From: an uncultured Lachnospiraceae bacterium
GTDB lineage: Bacteria; Bacillota; Clostridia; Lachnospirales; Lachnospiraceae
DNA length: 59,036 bases
Reading direction: 5' to 3'
Assembly (NCBI GenBank): GCA_910588405.1
Contig: CAJUPT010000014.1
Span: 1-59,036 of the forward strand
The position numbers and the translations under genes are program-made. Positions 24,996 to 33,456 of the stretch are shown here, one piece after another (the first letter of the stretch is position 1; the number at the start of each line of letters is the position of its first letter). The notes under the pieces are model-generated. The model was given only the letters and a program-made list of their open reading frames with translations. It searched no databases and was not told where the DNA came from.

Positions 24996-26651
24996 ATGGC
25001 AGATCAGAGAAAAGAAAATACCAGTTTTTTAATTCAGGGCAGTATTCTGGCGGTTTCCTCCGTGATTGTGCGGCTGATCGGCATCGTATATCGGGTGCCG
25101 CTGACCAATATCCTGGGGGATGCGATCGGGGTATACAGTTCTGCATACTCCATCTATTCCGTTATCTGGTTGATTTCTTCTTTTGGCATTCCTACCGCGG
25201 TCTCGAAGATGGTGGCAGGCAGAAGAGGGATGAAGCGTTACCGTGATGCCAATAAGGCTTATAAGACAGGTATGCTGTTTGCCCTGATCGCGGGCGGGCT
25301 TGCTTCTTTGGTGATGGCTCTTGGCGCTCCCTTTTTCGCGAAGACAGTGCTGAATATGGAGGAGGCGGAGCTTGCGATCCGTTTCTTGGCGCCCACCATG
25401 TTTTTCTCGGCTTTTCTGGGCGTGTACAGAGGATATTTTCAGGGCCTGGGGACGATGATCCCCACGGCCCTCTCCCAGATTTTCGAGCAAATTATCAATG
25501 CGGTGGCCAGTGTACTGGCTGCGCATCTGATGTATAATTACGGAAAAACAGTGGACAGAACGCTGGGAACCAACCTGTGGGCTAATGCTTACGGCGCAGC
25601 AGGAGGAACCGTGGGCACCTGGCTGGGCGCCCTGATTGCACTGATTTTCTGTATTTTTGTATACGCTTTATACCGCAGAGTTCTGGTAAGGCTGTTCCGC
25701 AGGGACAAGGCCAGTGTGGATGAGACTTATCCCCAGCTTTTTGTGATTTTGGGGGCTACGATTCTTCCGGTTGTCTTTAACTCGGCCATTTACAATATCA
25801 GCTCTGTATTGGACAACAGTATTTTTGGGCATTATACGTCATTTGCCGGGATACGGGATCAGTATATCGGCGTGTGGGCAAGCTATGAGGGGAAATATCA
25901 TCTTCTGACCCATGTGCCGCTGGCTTTTGCCACATCTATAGCGGCATCCCTGATTCCGGCGATTACCAGTGCCCATTCGGCGGGGCTTCGCACCCAGGTT
26001 GTGGATCGGGTGAAGACGTCGATTCGTTTTACCATGCTGGTGGCAGTGCCTTCCTGTGTGGGATTGGGCGTATTGGCGGGGCCTATTGTCAATCTGCTGT
26101 TTTCCCCTTCCGCGGGTAATGAGCTGGCGATAAAGCTGCTTCAGGCAGGCTGTATCACCGTAATCTTTTATTCTTTTTCTCAAGTGACCAACGCGGCTCT
26201 GCAGGGGATCAACCGTATGCGAGACCCGGTGGTGAATGCGGCCATTTCTCTGGCAGTGCACATTCTGGTGATGGTGATCTGTCTTTGGGTGTTTAAGCTG
26301 GGCATCTATGGTGTGTTGGTTTCGGATATTGTGTTTGGCATATTGATGAATGTTCTGAACATTTATTCCCTTTCCAGACATTTGCGTCTGAGAATTGATA
26401 TCACCAAAACCCTTTTTCTTCCGGCTGGCGCTTCTCTGATTATGGGCGCTGCGGCCTGGGGCGTGTACCATCTGTTGTTCGGCGCGCTGAAGAAAAACGC
26501 AATAGCGGCTCTGGCTGCGATTTTTGTGGCGGTTTTGGTTTATGGCGTGGCCCTGCTTTTGACCAAATGTGTGGATGAAGTAGATCTGTATCAGATGCCA
26601 AAGGGAAAGGCATTGGTAGAGCTGGCAAAAAAAGTGCATCTGCTAAAATAA
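24996..26651 (+). CDS. SpoVB/MurJ-like polysaccharide flippase
   Basis: A 551-residue MOP-superfamily exporter with about 14 hydrophobic segments. The start NTSFLIQGSILAVSSVIVRLIG and VYRVPLTNILGD match the SpoVB/YtgP group of oligosaccharide-lipid flippases. SpoVB acts in spore cortex formation, and other members flip lipid II. Gene context (yqfC, yqfD upstream) fits an envelope or spore-cortex role. It starts 24 bases after the DUF3048 gene and is not part of the distant capsule locus. Confidence 0.87.
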   Translation: MADQRKENTSFLIQGSILAVSSVIVRLIGIVYRVPLTNILGDAIGVYSSAYSIYSVIWLISSFGIPTAVSKMVAGRRGMKRYRDANKAYKTGMLFALIAGGLASLVMALGAPFFAKTVLNMEEAELAIRFLAPTMFFSAFLGVYRGYFQGLGTMIPTALSQIFEQIINAVASVLAAHLMYNYGKTVDRTLGTNLWANAYGAAGGTVGTWLGALIALIFCIFVYALYRRVLVRLFRRDKASVDETYPQLFVILGATILPVVFNSAIYNISSVLDNSIFGHYTSFAGIRDQYIGVWASYEGKYHLLTHVPLAFATSIAASLIPAITSAHSAGLRTQVVDRVKTSIRFTMLVAVPSCVGLGVLAGPIVNLLFSPSAGNELAIKLLQAGCITVIFYSFSQVTNAALQGINRMRDPVVNAAISLAVHILVMVICLWVFKLGIYGVLVSDIVFGILMNVLNIYSLSRHLRLRIDITKTLFLPAGASLIMGAAAWGVYHLLFGALKKNAIAALAAIFVAVLVYGVALLLTKCVDEVDLYQMPKGKALVELAKKVHLLK

Positions 26652-26711
26652 AAATTGTTTAAAATTGGAAAAAGTGCGGATAATATAAGTAAGCTAGAAG
26701 GAGTGAAATCC

Positions 26712-27146
26712 ATGAAATTACGTTATATTATCTGCTTTTTTGTGTGTACTGTTGTGTTTACGATAACCGTTTATATCAGCTATGGGCTTCTGCGCCCTTC
26801 TGTTTGGCCGGAGTCAGCTTCGCAGCAGAAGCTGCAGGCAGGAATACCGCAGGAGACGATTGCCATGCATGGAATGAAAAATGGACTGGGACAGGATGAG
26901 ACGGGGAAGCTGTCCGCAGTTCCGGTTCAGGAAACGCCGGTAGGCGCGGATGTGGAAGCTGCCTTTTTCGTGACGGCAGAGAACGGCCTGGTCACAGTCT
27001 ATGAAAGCGACAGGCAGACGATCTATCTGCATACCAATATTGAAGTCGGATGGCTGGAAAAAGAGGAACAGCTGCGGCTTTTGGAGGGGTTTTATGTGCC
27101 TACGGAGATGGAGCTGTATGACTGCCTGGAAAATTATACGAGCTGA
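26712..27146 (+). CDS. Single-pass membrane protein with BofC-like C-terminus
   Basis: A 144-residue protein: one N-terminal transmembrane helix (LRYIICFFVCTVVFTITVY), a Gln/Ser-rich linker, and a C-terminal FFVTAENGLVTVYESDRQ ... IYLHTNIEVGWL domain. In lineages like this such C-terminal domains resemble the bypass-of-forespore C type, but I cannot confirm it by eye. Exported, probably envelope-associated. Start supported by GAAGGAG at 26697-26703. It ends 25 bases before a strong terminator. Confidence 0.7.
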   Translation: MKLRYIICFFVCTVVFTITVYISYGLLRPSVWPESASQQKLQAGIPQETIAMHGMKNGLGQDETGKLSAVPVQETPVGADVEAAFFVTAENGLVTVYESDRQTIYLHTNIEVGWLEKEEQLRLLEGFYVPTEMELYDCLENYTS

Positions 27147-27170
27147 TCTGTGAAAAATATATGAATTTTT

Positions 27171-27200
27171 AACCTGCTCTTGACAGAGCAGGTTTTTTCT
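27171..27200 (+). terminator. Strong terminator at the end of the sporulation/envelope block
   Basis: AACCTGCTC (27171-27179) / GAGCAGGTT (27186-27194), 6-base loop, then TTTTCT. Confidence 0.9.
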
Positions 27201-27211
27201 GGTTTAATTAT

Positions 27212-27223
27212 ATAGCGTGCTAT
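27212..27223 (+). promoter_or_regulatory. Palindrome in the marR promoter region
   Basis: ATAGC-GT-GCTAT lies 43 bases upstream of the MarR gene, next to an AT-rich stretch that could be its promoter. MarR proteins usually bind palindromes over their own promoters, so this is a candidate autoregulatory operator. Confidence 0.4.
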
Positions 27224-27265
27224 GAAAATGGGGCGGGGCGGAATTAATCAAAAGAGGTGATGAAA

Positions 27266-27739
27266 ATGTCAGAGGAGAAGGAGTGTCTTGGACGGCTGTT
27301 TAAACAAATCCACTTTGCTTTTGAAATGAACGGAGCCAGACTGATGAAGGCGGTGGATGTGACGCCTGCACAGATGGATGTGATGCTTTTGCTGTATGCT
27401 AAGGAGCGGGAAGGAAGCGAAGTGACCCAAAAGGATATCGAAACTGTTTTAAGGCTCTCCAATCCAACAGTGACAGGTCTTTTAAACCGGATGGAGGAAA
27501 AGGGGTTTATACGCCGGGTCAGAAAGGAGACGGATAAACGATGCCGTTTCATCTATATGACAGAACATGGCCGGACTCATATGGAAATGCTGGAGCAGGC
27601 CAGAAAACAGGGGGAAGCGAATATCGTAAGAGGAATGACTGATCGGCAGGCGGGAGAACTGAAACAGCTGTTGAAAATTGTATTGTCCAATCTGACGGAG
27701 CGGGAAGAATCGCCGGAAGAAATTCATTTTGTCGAATGA
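27266..27739 (+). CDS. MarR-family transcriptional regulator
   Basis: A 157-residue winged-helix regulator. The sequence VTQKDIETVLRLSNPTVTGLLNRMEEKGFIRR is the helix-turn-helix (given here for family match), and RKETDKRCRFIYMTEHG is the wing. The start at 27266 has an AGAGG site 8 bases away. It lies directly before the two ABC exporter genes, the usual arrangement for a repressor of drug efflux. Its likely operator is the palindrome at 27212. Confidence 0.92.
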   Translation: MSEEKECLGRLFKQIHFAFEMNGARLMKAVDVTPAQMDVMLLLYAKEREGSEVTQKDIETVLRLSNPTVTGLLNRMEEKGFIRRVRKETDKRCRFIYMTEHGRTHMEMLEQARKQGEANIVRGMTDRQAGELKQLLKIVLSNLTEREESPEEIHFVE

Positions 27740-27842
27740 TTTATGAAAAACAGCGGCAGAGCCACATGACAAATATGCCGCAGTATTTGTAGTGAAGCTT
27801 TATAAGGGAAGCTGCGGACTATAAAAATGGAGGTAAGGTTTT

Positions 27843-29699
27843 ATGGTTAAAAAGATTTTGAGCCATGTAGGCGAGTTTAAAAAGGACTCCCTGCTGACTC
27901 CGCTGTGCGTCAGCGGTGAAACGGTGCTGGAGGTGCTGATTCCGCTGATGATGGCGGCGATTATTGATAATGGCCTGAATACAGGCAATATGAAATATGT
28001 ATTCGGCGTAGGTCTGGTCATGCTGGCGATGGCCATGGCCTCTCTGGCATGCGGCGTTTTGGCCGGAAGGTATGCTTCCAGAGCTTCTACCGGCCTTGCG
28101 CGGAACTTAAGAAAGGCCATGTATGACAACATACAGGAATTTTCTTTCGCGAATATTGACAAATTCTCCACTGCCGGTCTGATCACCCGTCTGACCACAG
28201 ATGTGACCAATATTCAGAACGCTTATCAGATGATTATCCGGATGTGTGTCCGTTCTCCGCTGATGATGATCTTTTCCATGATTATGTGCGTTTATCTGAG
28301 CCCCAAACTGTCGGTGATTTTCCTTGTGGCGCTGGTATTTCTGTCAATCGTGCTGTATTTTGTCATGACCAGAGCCCACGGATACTTTAAAAAGCTGTTT
28401 CACCAGTATGATGAGCTGAATGCCCGTGTACAGGAAAACGTTACGGCCATCCGTACGGTAAAGGCATATGTGCGTGAGGATTTTGAGAACAAAAAATTTA
28501 AGGAACAGTCCCATATGGTCTATTACCTGTCTGTCTGTGCCGAAAAGCTGGTGGTTATGAATATGCCGGTCATGCAATTTACCGTGTATACCTGTATTCT
28601 GCTGCTGTCATGGCTGGGCGCACGGATGATCGTGGCGGGGGATATGACTACAGGGGCGCTGATGAGCCTGTTTACTTATTCCACCCAGATTCTGTCCAGT
28701 CTGATGATGATTTCCATGGCCTTTGTGATGCTTACTATGGCGAAATCCTCTGGAGACCGTGTGGTTGAGGTGCTGGATGAAAAGAGCAGTCTGACAAATG
28801 GTGAGGCTCCCGTGATGAGCGTGGCGGACGGCTCCATTGAATTTGACAATGTCAGCTTCCGATATAATGAAGGTGAAAATAAGGAAGTGCTCCGCAATGT
28901 GACCTTTTCCATCCGTTCCGGTCAGACGATTGGTGTTCTGGGCGGCACCGGCAGCTCCAAATCCACGCTGGTACAGCTGATTCCCCGTCTGTATGATGCG
29001 ACGGAGGGAAGCGTGAAGGTGGGCGGCCGAGATGTGCGGGAGTATGATCTGGAAACGCTGCGGAACGAGGTGGCTATGGTGCTGCAGAAGAACGAGCTGT
29101 TTTCCGGTACGATCAAAGAAAATCTGCGCTGGGGCAAAAAGGATGCCACTGACGAGGAAATCGAGCTGGCCTGTCGTCACGCCCAAGCCCATGAGTTTAT
29201 CGAGAAGATGCCTGATGGCTACGACACCTATATCGAGCAGGGTGGTACGAATGTGTCCGGCGGCCAAAAGCAGAGACTCTGTATCGCCAGAGCGTTGATT
29301 AAAAAGCCGAAGGTACTGATTTTGGATGATTCCACCAGTGCGGTGGATACCCGGACAGACGCATTGATTCGTCAGGCTTTTGCCCAAGATATTCCGGATA
29401 CCACGAAGCTGATTATCGCACAGCGGATATCCTCTGTGCAGGAAGCTGACCAGATCATCGTTCTGAACCATGGTCGGGTGAACGGTATTGGAACCCATGA
29501 GGAATTGCTGCAAAAGAATGAGATTTACCGGGATGTGTATCAGTCGCAGCAAAAAGGCGGGGCGGAAGAATCCGCCGAATCTGTAAAGGACAGGGTGGAA
29601 GAATCGGGCACGCCTTTAAAGGACAGCGGTGAGGAGCCCGTCCAAAACCAGGGAGCCCGTGAAAATCTCAGCGATTTGAATTTAGGAGGTGAGGCGTAA
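27843..29699 (+). CDS. ABC exporter half-transporter, subunit 1 (degenerate catalytic site)
   Basis: A fused membrane domain and ATP-binding domain (618 residues). About six transmembrane helices cover residues 1-310. Walker A GGTGSSKST is at about 367-375 and the signature is VSGGQKQR. Walker B ends in LDDSTSAVD, where the catalytic Glu is replaced by Asp. A C-terminal charged tail follows. The next gene has the complementary pattern, so the two probably form one heterodimeric multidrug exporter. GGAGG precedes the ATG. The upstream MarR gene is probably its repressor. Confidence 0.93.
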   Translation: MVKKILSHVGEFKKDSLLTPLCVSGETVLEVLIPLMMAAIIDNGLNTGNMKYVFGVGLVMLAMAMASLACGVLAGRYASRASTGLARNLRKAMYDNIQEFSFANIDKFSTAGLITRLTTDVTNIQNAYQMIIRMCVRSPLMMIFSMIMCVYLSPKLSVIFLVALVFLSIVLYFVMTRAHGYFKKLFHQYDELNARVQENVTAIRTVKAYVREDFENKKFKEQSHMVYYLSVCAEKLVVMNMPVMQFTVYTCILLLSWLGARMIVAGDMTTGALMSLFTYSTQILSSLMMISMAFVMLTMAKSSGDRVVEVLDEKSSLTNGEAPVMSVADGSIEFDNVSFRYNEGENKEVLRNVTFSIRSGQTIGVLGGTGSSKSTLVQLIPRLYDATEGSVKVGGRDVREYDLETLRNEVAMVLQKNELFSGTIKENLRWGKKDATDEEIELACRHAQAHEFIEKMPDGYDTYIEQGGTNVSGGQKQRLCIARALIKKPKVLILDDSTSAVDTRTDALIRQAFAQDIPDTTKLIIAQRISSVQEADQIIVLNHGRVNGIGTHEELLQKNEIYRDVYQSQQKGGAEESAESVKDRVEESGTPLKDSGEEPVQNQGARENLSDLNLGGEA

Positions 29700-31625
29700 A
29701 TGAGTGAAAAAGTGCGTGAAGTAAGAGGCCCCAGAGGCGGAAGAGGCATGCGTGGCGGGCCCAAAGCGGCTAACCCGGTAAAAAGCCTGAAACGGCTGTT
29801 GGGCTATATTTTTCAGTCTTATAAGCTGGCCTTTGTATTTGTGGTGATCGCCATCGTGATCAGCTCTGTGGTAGGCGTGGCCGGCAATCTGTTCCTGCGG
29901 AGTCTGATCGACTCCTATATCGTACCTTTTTTAAGTCAGGAAACCGTAGATTATTCCCCGTTGATCCGGGCGCTTTTAACCATGGCCGGTATTTATTATC
30001 TGGGCGTGATTGCCACCTATGTTTATAATAGGATTATGATTTATGTGTCCAACGGGACGCTGAATCGGATCAGGGACGATATGTTTTCCCATATGGAATC
30101 CCTGCCCATTAAATACTTCGATACCCATGCTCACGGAGATATTATGAGCTGTTATACCAACGACACAGATACGCTGCGGCAGATGGTGAGCCAGAGTATT
30201 CCGCAGCTGATCTCCGCCAGTATCACGGTCGTGACTACCTTTGTGTCCATGGTGCTGCTGAGTCCGGTGCTGACGGTGCTGGTGGTTTTATCCGTGATTG
30301 TTATGGGTCAGGTGACGAAGGTAGTGGGCGGCAAGAGCGCGGTTTATTTCCGGGAGCAGCAAAAAAATCTGGGCGCTATCAATGGATACATTGAGGAAAT
30401 GATCAATGGGCAAAAGGTGGTGAAGGTGTTCTGCCATGAGGAAGAGGCCAAGGAAAGGTTTGAGGAGCTGAACCAGAACCTGTTTGAGAGCGCGGATCAC
30501 GCAAACACCATGGCCTTTGTTCTGATGCCGATTATGGGCAATCTGGGCTACATCAATTATGTGCTGACACTGACGCTGGGGGCGGTGATGGCCATCAATG
30601 GCTTCGGCGGCATGACGCTGGGAACGCTGGCTTCCTTCCTGCAGCTGAGCAGGAGCTTCAATATGCCTGTTTCCCAGATTTCCCAGCAGTTTAACTCCAT
30701 TATTATGGCGCTGGCCGGAGCAGAGCGTATCTTTGCTTTGCTGGATGAAAAGCCGGAGGAGGATAACGGCTATGTGATGCTGGTGAATGCCAGAGAAAAT
30801 GAGCGGGGAGAAATCGAGGAAGCCGACGGACGTACCGGTCTGTGGGCCTGGAAGCACCGCCACGGCGACGGCACCACCACATACCAGAGGCTGGAAGGCA
30901 GCGTGGTATTCGACGGCGTGGATTTCGGGTATACGGATGAAAAGATTGTGCTTAACGATATCAAGCTGTATGCGAAGCCGGGACAGAAGGTGGCCTTCGT
31001 GGGCGCCACCGGAGCCGGAAAAACCACGATCACCAATCTGATCAACCGGTTTTACGATATCCAGGACGGCAAAATCCGTTATGATGGTATTAATGTGAAC
31101 AAGATCAATAAAAACGACCTGCGTCGCTCGCTGGGAATGGTGTTACAGGATACCCACTTGTTTACCGGTACCGTGATGGAGAATATCCGGTTCGGCCGTC
31201 TGGAAGCCACGGATGAGGAAGTGATTGCAGCCGCAAAGCTGGCTAATGCCCACGAATTTATCGAGAAGCTGCCTGACGGCTATCACACTGTTTTGAGTGG
31301 CGATGGCGCAAGCCTGTCTCAGGGACAGCGCCAGCTTTTGTCCATTGCCAGGGCTGCGATTGCGGACCCGCCGGTGCTGATTCTGGATGAGGCGACCTCC
31401 AGTATCGATACCCGTACGGAGCGAATTGTTCAGGAAGGCATGGATCATCTGATGGAGGGGAGGACAGTATTTGTCATCGCTCACCGGTTGTCTACCGTTC
31501 AGAATTCCAATGTGATTATGGTATTGGAGCAGGGACGGATCATCGAGCGGGGCAGCCATGAGGAGCTGATCGAGCAGAGAGGAAAGTATTACCAGCTGTA
31601 TACGGGAGCCTTTGAATTGTCTTAA
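29700..31625 (+). CDS. ABC exporter half-transporter, subunit 2 (consensus catalytic site)
   Basis: A 641-residue partner of the preceding gene, starting one base after its stop with GGAGGTGA upstream. It has a membrane domain, Walker A GATGAGKTT near 434, signature LSQGQRQL (Gln in place of the second Gly), Walker B LDEATSSID with the catalytic Glu near 564, and the H-loop AHRLSTV. With subunit 1, the intact ATPase site uses this Walker B and the VSGGQ of subunit 1. The loop DEKPEEDNGYVMLVNARENE before the ATP domain is a lengthened linker. Confidence 0.94.
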   Translation: MSEKVREVRGPRGGRGMRGGPKAANPVKSLKRLLGYIFQSYKLAFVFVVIAIVISSVVGVAGNLFLRSLIDSYIVPFLSQETVDYSPLIRALLTMAGIYYLGVIATYVYNRIMIYVSNGTLNRIRDDMFSHMESLPIKYFDTHAHGDIMSCYTNDTDTLRQMVSQSIPQLISASITVVTTFVSMVLLSPVLTVLVVLSVIVMGQVTKVVGGKSAVYFREQQKNLGAINGYIEEMINGQKVVKVFCHEEEAKERFEELNQNLFESADHANTMAFVLMPIMGNLGYINYVLTLTLGAVMAINGFGGMTLGTLASFLQLSRSFNMPVSQISQQFNSIIMALAGAERIFALLDEKPEEDNGYVMLVNARENERGEIEEADGRTGLWAWKHRHGDGTTTYQRLEGSVVFDGVDFGYTDEKIVLNDIKLYAKPGQKVAFVGATGAGKTTITNLINRFYDIQDGKIRYDGINVNKINKNDLRRSLGMVLQDTHLFTGTVMENIRFGRLEATDEEVIAAAKLANAHEFIEKLPDGYHTVLSGDGASLSQGQRQLLSIARAAIADPPVLILDEATSSIDTRTERIVQEGMDHLMEGRTVFVIAHRLSTVQNSNVIMVLEQGRIIERGSHEELIEQRGKYYQLYTGAFELS

Positions 31626-31686
31626 ACCTGCCGATTTCATATGTCTTTTAGAACAAAAGGCATAAAAATAAGATATCTGTTTAGAA

Positions 31687-31721
31687 TCTCCCGGCTACGA
31701 AAACAAGGGCCGGGAGACTTT
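31687..31721 (+). terminator. Terminator after the ABC exporter operon
   Basis: TCTCCCGGC (31687-31695) / GCCGGGAGA (31709-31717), perfect 9-bp stem, followed by CTTT. Confidence 0.75.
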
Positions 31722-31758
31722 AAGCTGCGGAAAAAGCTTCATATGTTTTTGAAAAGAC

Positions 31759-31786
31759 TTGACATACTCCGTATCTGTGCTATCAT
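31759..31786 (+). promoter_or_regulatory. Sigma-A promoter of the SPFH gene
   Basis: TTGACA (31759-31764), 16 bases, TATCAT (31781-31786). Confidence 0.7.
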
Positions 31787-31913
31787 GAATGTATGATATT
31801 AAAATGATATCAAATTATAGCAACGCGGAAGCGGAGAGTTTTACCGGAAGGCTGAGCTTTTCGTATCGGAAAATCGAATGGAGAACAGGCTGGTTATAGC
31901 CGGGAGGAAGCGT

Positions 31914-32963
31914 ATGAGTAAAGAGATGACGAACCAAGAAATTTCTGAGATTGGGACTCCTCGAGGGGGGAATTCCGGATTGAAGATAAAAGACGTGGAA
32001 CAGAAGGAGCTGCATCCTTTGTCGGGCGGCGTGATGGTCATAGTGGAAGCAGTTTTACTGCTGCTGTGCGTCCTGGCTTATGTCTGGGCCGGAATTAGAC
32101 TGAATGCAAAGGACATCGTCCCCGTACTGCCGGTAATTGCGATTATGGCCGCTTCTCTGGGAATTGTTGTATTCGGTATCCTGCTGGCGGGATTCCGTGT
32201 AGTGGACCCGAAGGAAGCGCTGGTACTGGTGCTGTTCGGAAAATATTACGGTACGATTCTGAAGGAAGGCTTTTATTTTGTAAATCCTTTCTGCTTTGGG
32301 ATGAACCCGGCAGCCCAGAAACAGATGGTGGTTACCGGGAAGGTAAACGGCGGCATCAATACGGCTAGCAAATGTGTTTCCATGAAAACCATGACGCTGG
32401 ACAATGATAAGCAGAAGGTCAACGACGAGCTGGGAAATCCCATTGTCATCGGAGCCGTAGTGATCTGGCGGATTGTCAATCCCACAAAGGCGGTGTTTAA
32501 CGTACAGAATTATAAGTCTTATCTGTCTATTCAGTGTGACTCTATTATCAGAAACGTGGCCAGGATGTACCCTTATGACGTGGTAAATGAGGGAGATGTG
32601 GATGAGAAAAGTCTGCGGGGCAGCAGTCAGGAGATTGCCGACAGGATGAAAGAGGAGCTGCAGGAAAGGGTGGAAACTGCCGGTATTCTGGTAGAAGAGG
32701 TCAAGATCACCCACTTGTCTTATGCGCCTGAAATTGCCTCAGCTATGCTGCAGAGGCAGCAGGCCGTGGCCGTAATCGCCGCTCGCCAAAAAATCGTGGA
32801 GGGCGCCGTAGGCATGGTGGAGATGGCCCTGAACAAGCTGAATGAAAATGATGTGGTAGAGCTGGACGAGGAGCGCAAAGCCGCCATGGTCAGCAACCTG
32901 CTGGTGATTTTGTGTGGAAACAAGGACGTACAGCCAGTGGTCAACAGCGGAACGATCTATTGA
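31914..32963 (+). CDS. SPFH/band-7 domain membrane protein
   Basis: A 349-residue protein with two N-terminal transmembrane segments (around 35-60 and 72-95). The SPFH domain then begins GFRVVDPKEALVLVLFGKYYG and continues to the LQERVETAGILVEEVKI helix. Flotillin-like proteins of this type scaffold membrane domains. The true start is MSKEMTNQE (31914), behind GGGAGG. A ribbon-helix-helix gene follows, and the two are a common pair in Firmicutes. Confidence 0.88.
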   Translation: MSKEMTNQEISEIGTPRGGNSGLKIKDVEQKELHPLSGGVMVIVEAVLLLLCVLAYVWAGIRLNAKDIVPVLPVIAIMAASLGIVVFGILLAGFRVVDPKEALVLVLFGKYYGTILKEGFYFVNPFCFGMNPAAQKQMVVTGKVNGGINTASKCVSMKTMTLDNDKQKVNDELGNPIVIGAVVIWRIVNPTKAVFNVQNYKSYLSIQCDSIIRNVARMYPYDVVNEGDVDEKSLRGSSQEIADRMKEELQERVETAGILVEEVKITHLSYAPEIASAMLQRQQAVAVIAARQKIVEGAVGMVEMALNKLNENDVVELDEERKAAMVSNLLVILCGNKDVQPVVNSGTIY

Positions 32964-33006
32964 TCGGGAGGACTGCAGCGGAACTAAATTAACAGCGGAA
33001 TTAAAA

Positions 33007-33134
33007 ACAGCGGAAACCCGTAAATCCTTCCAGAACCAGGGGGCCTGAGCGGGTTGTAGCGGAACTAGAAAAGACAGCGGAAACCCGTAAATCCTTCCGG
33101 AACCAGGGGGCCTGAGCGGGTTGTAGCGGAACTA
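33007..33134. repeat. 67-bp tandem repeat between the SPFH and RHH genes
   Basis: Two near-identical 67-base units (starting at 33007 and 33074, with one or two differences). Each begins ACAGCGGAAACCCG, contains CAGG-GGG-CCTG, and ends AGCGGAACTA. Short AGCGGAA pieces from 32966 onward look like a decayed third copy. It replaces the expected intergenic spacer. Confidence 0.85.
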
Positions 33135-33152
33135 AATATAAGAGAGGCGGGT

Positions 33153-33344
33153 ATGGAAAAGAAAAACGGTGAAAAAGAAAAAGCAAAAAAACAAGTGCCC
33201 CTTCGTCTTTCCGCTTCTCTCTGGAATGATTTGGCGGCCTGGGCGGAGGATGATTTTCGCTCGATCAACGGTCAGATCGAATATTTACTGACAGAATGTG
33301 TGCGATACAGAAAAAAGCATAGAAAGAAGGATGGAGAAGAATAG
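33153..33344 (+). CDS. Arc-like ribbon-helix-helix protein
   Basis: A 63-residue basic protein. VPLRLSASLWNDLAAWAED followed by SINGQIEYLLTECV is the ribbon-helix-helix fold of Arc/CopG DNA-binding proteins. It lies 190 bases after the SPFH gene, a pairing repeatedly seen in Firmicutes. Its target and whether it regulates the SPFH gene are unknown. A toxin partner is not evident. Confidence 0.8.
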   Translation: MEKKNGEKEKAKKQVPLRLSASLWNDLAAWAEDDFRSINGQIEYLLTECVRYRKKHRKKDGEE

Positions 33345-33394
33345 CTGCATTTTGTTACAAACGCTATAACAAACGTAATAAAAATTTAAAAACA

Positions 33395-33423
33395 TTGACG
33401 TTTAAAATATGATATGCTATAAC
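33395..33423 (+). promoter_or_regulatory. Sigma-A promoter of the vanW gene
   Basis: TTGACG (33395-33400), 17 bases, TATAAC (33418-33423), 30 bases before the start. Confidence 0.7.
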
Positions 33424-33456
33424 AAAGTCTGAGAACTGTAGTAGGAGGTTTAGTCG

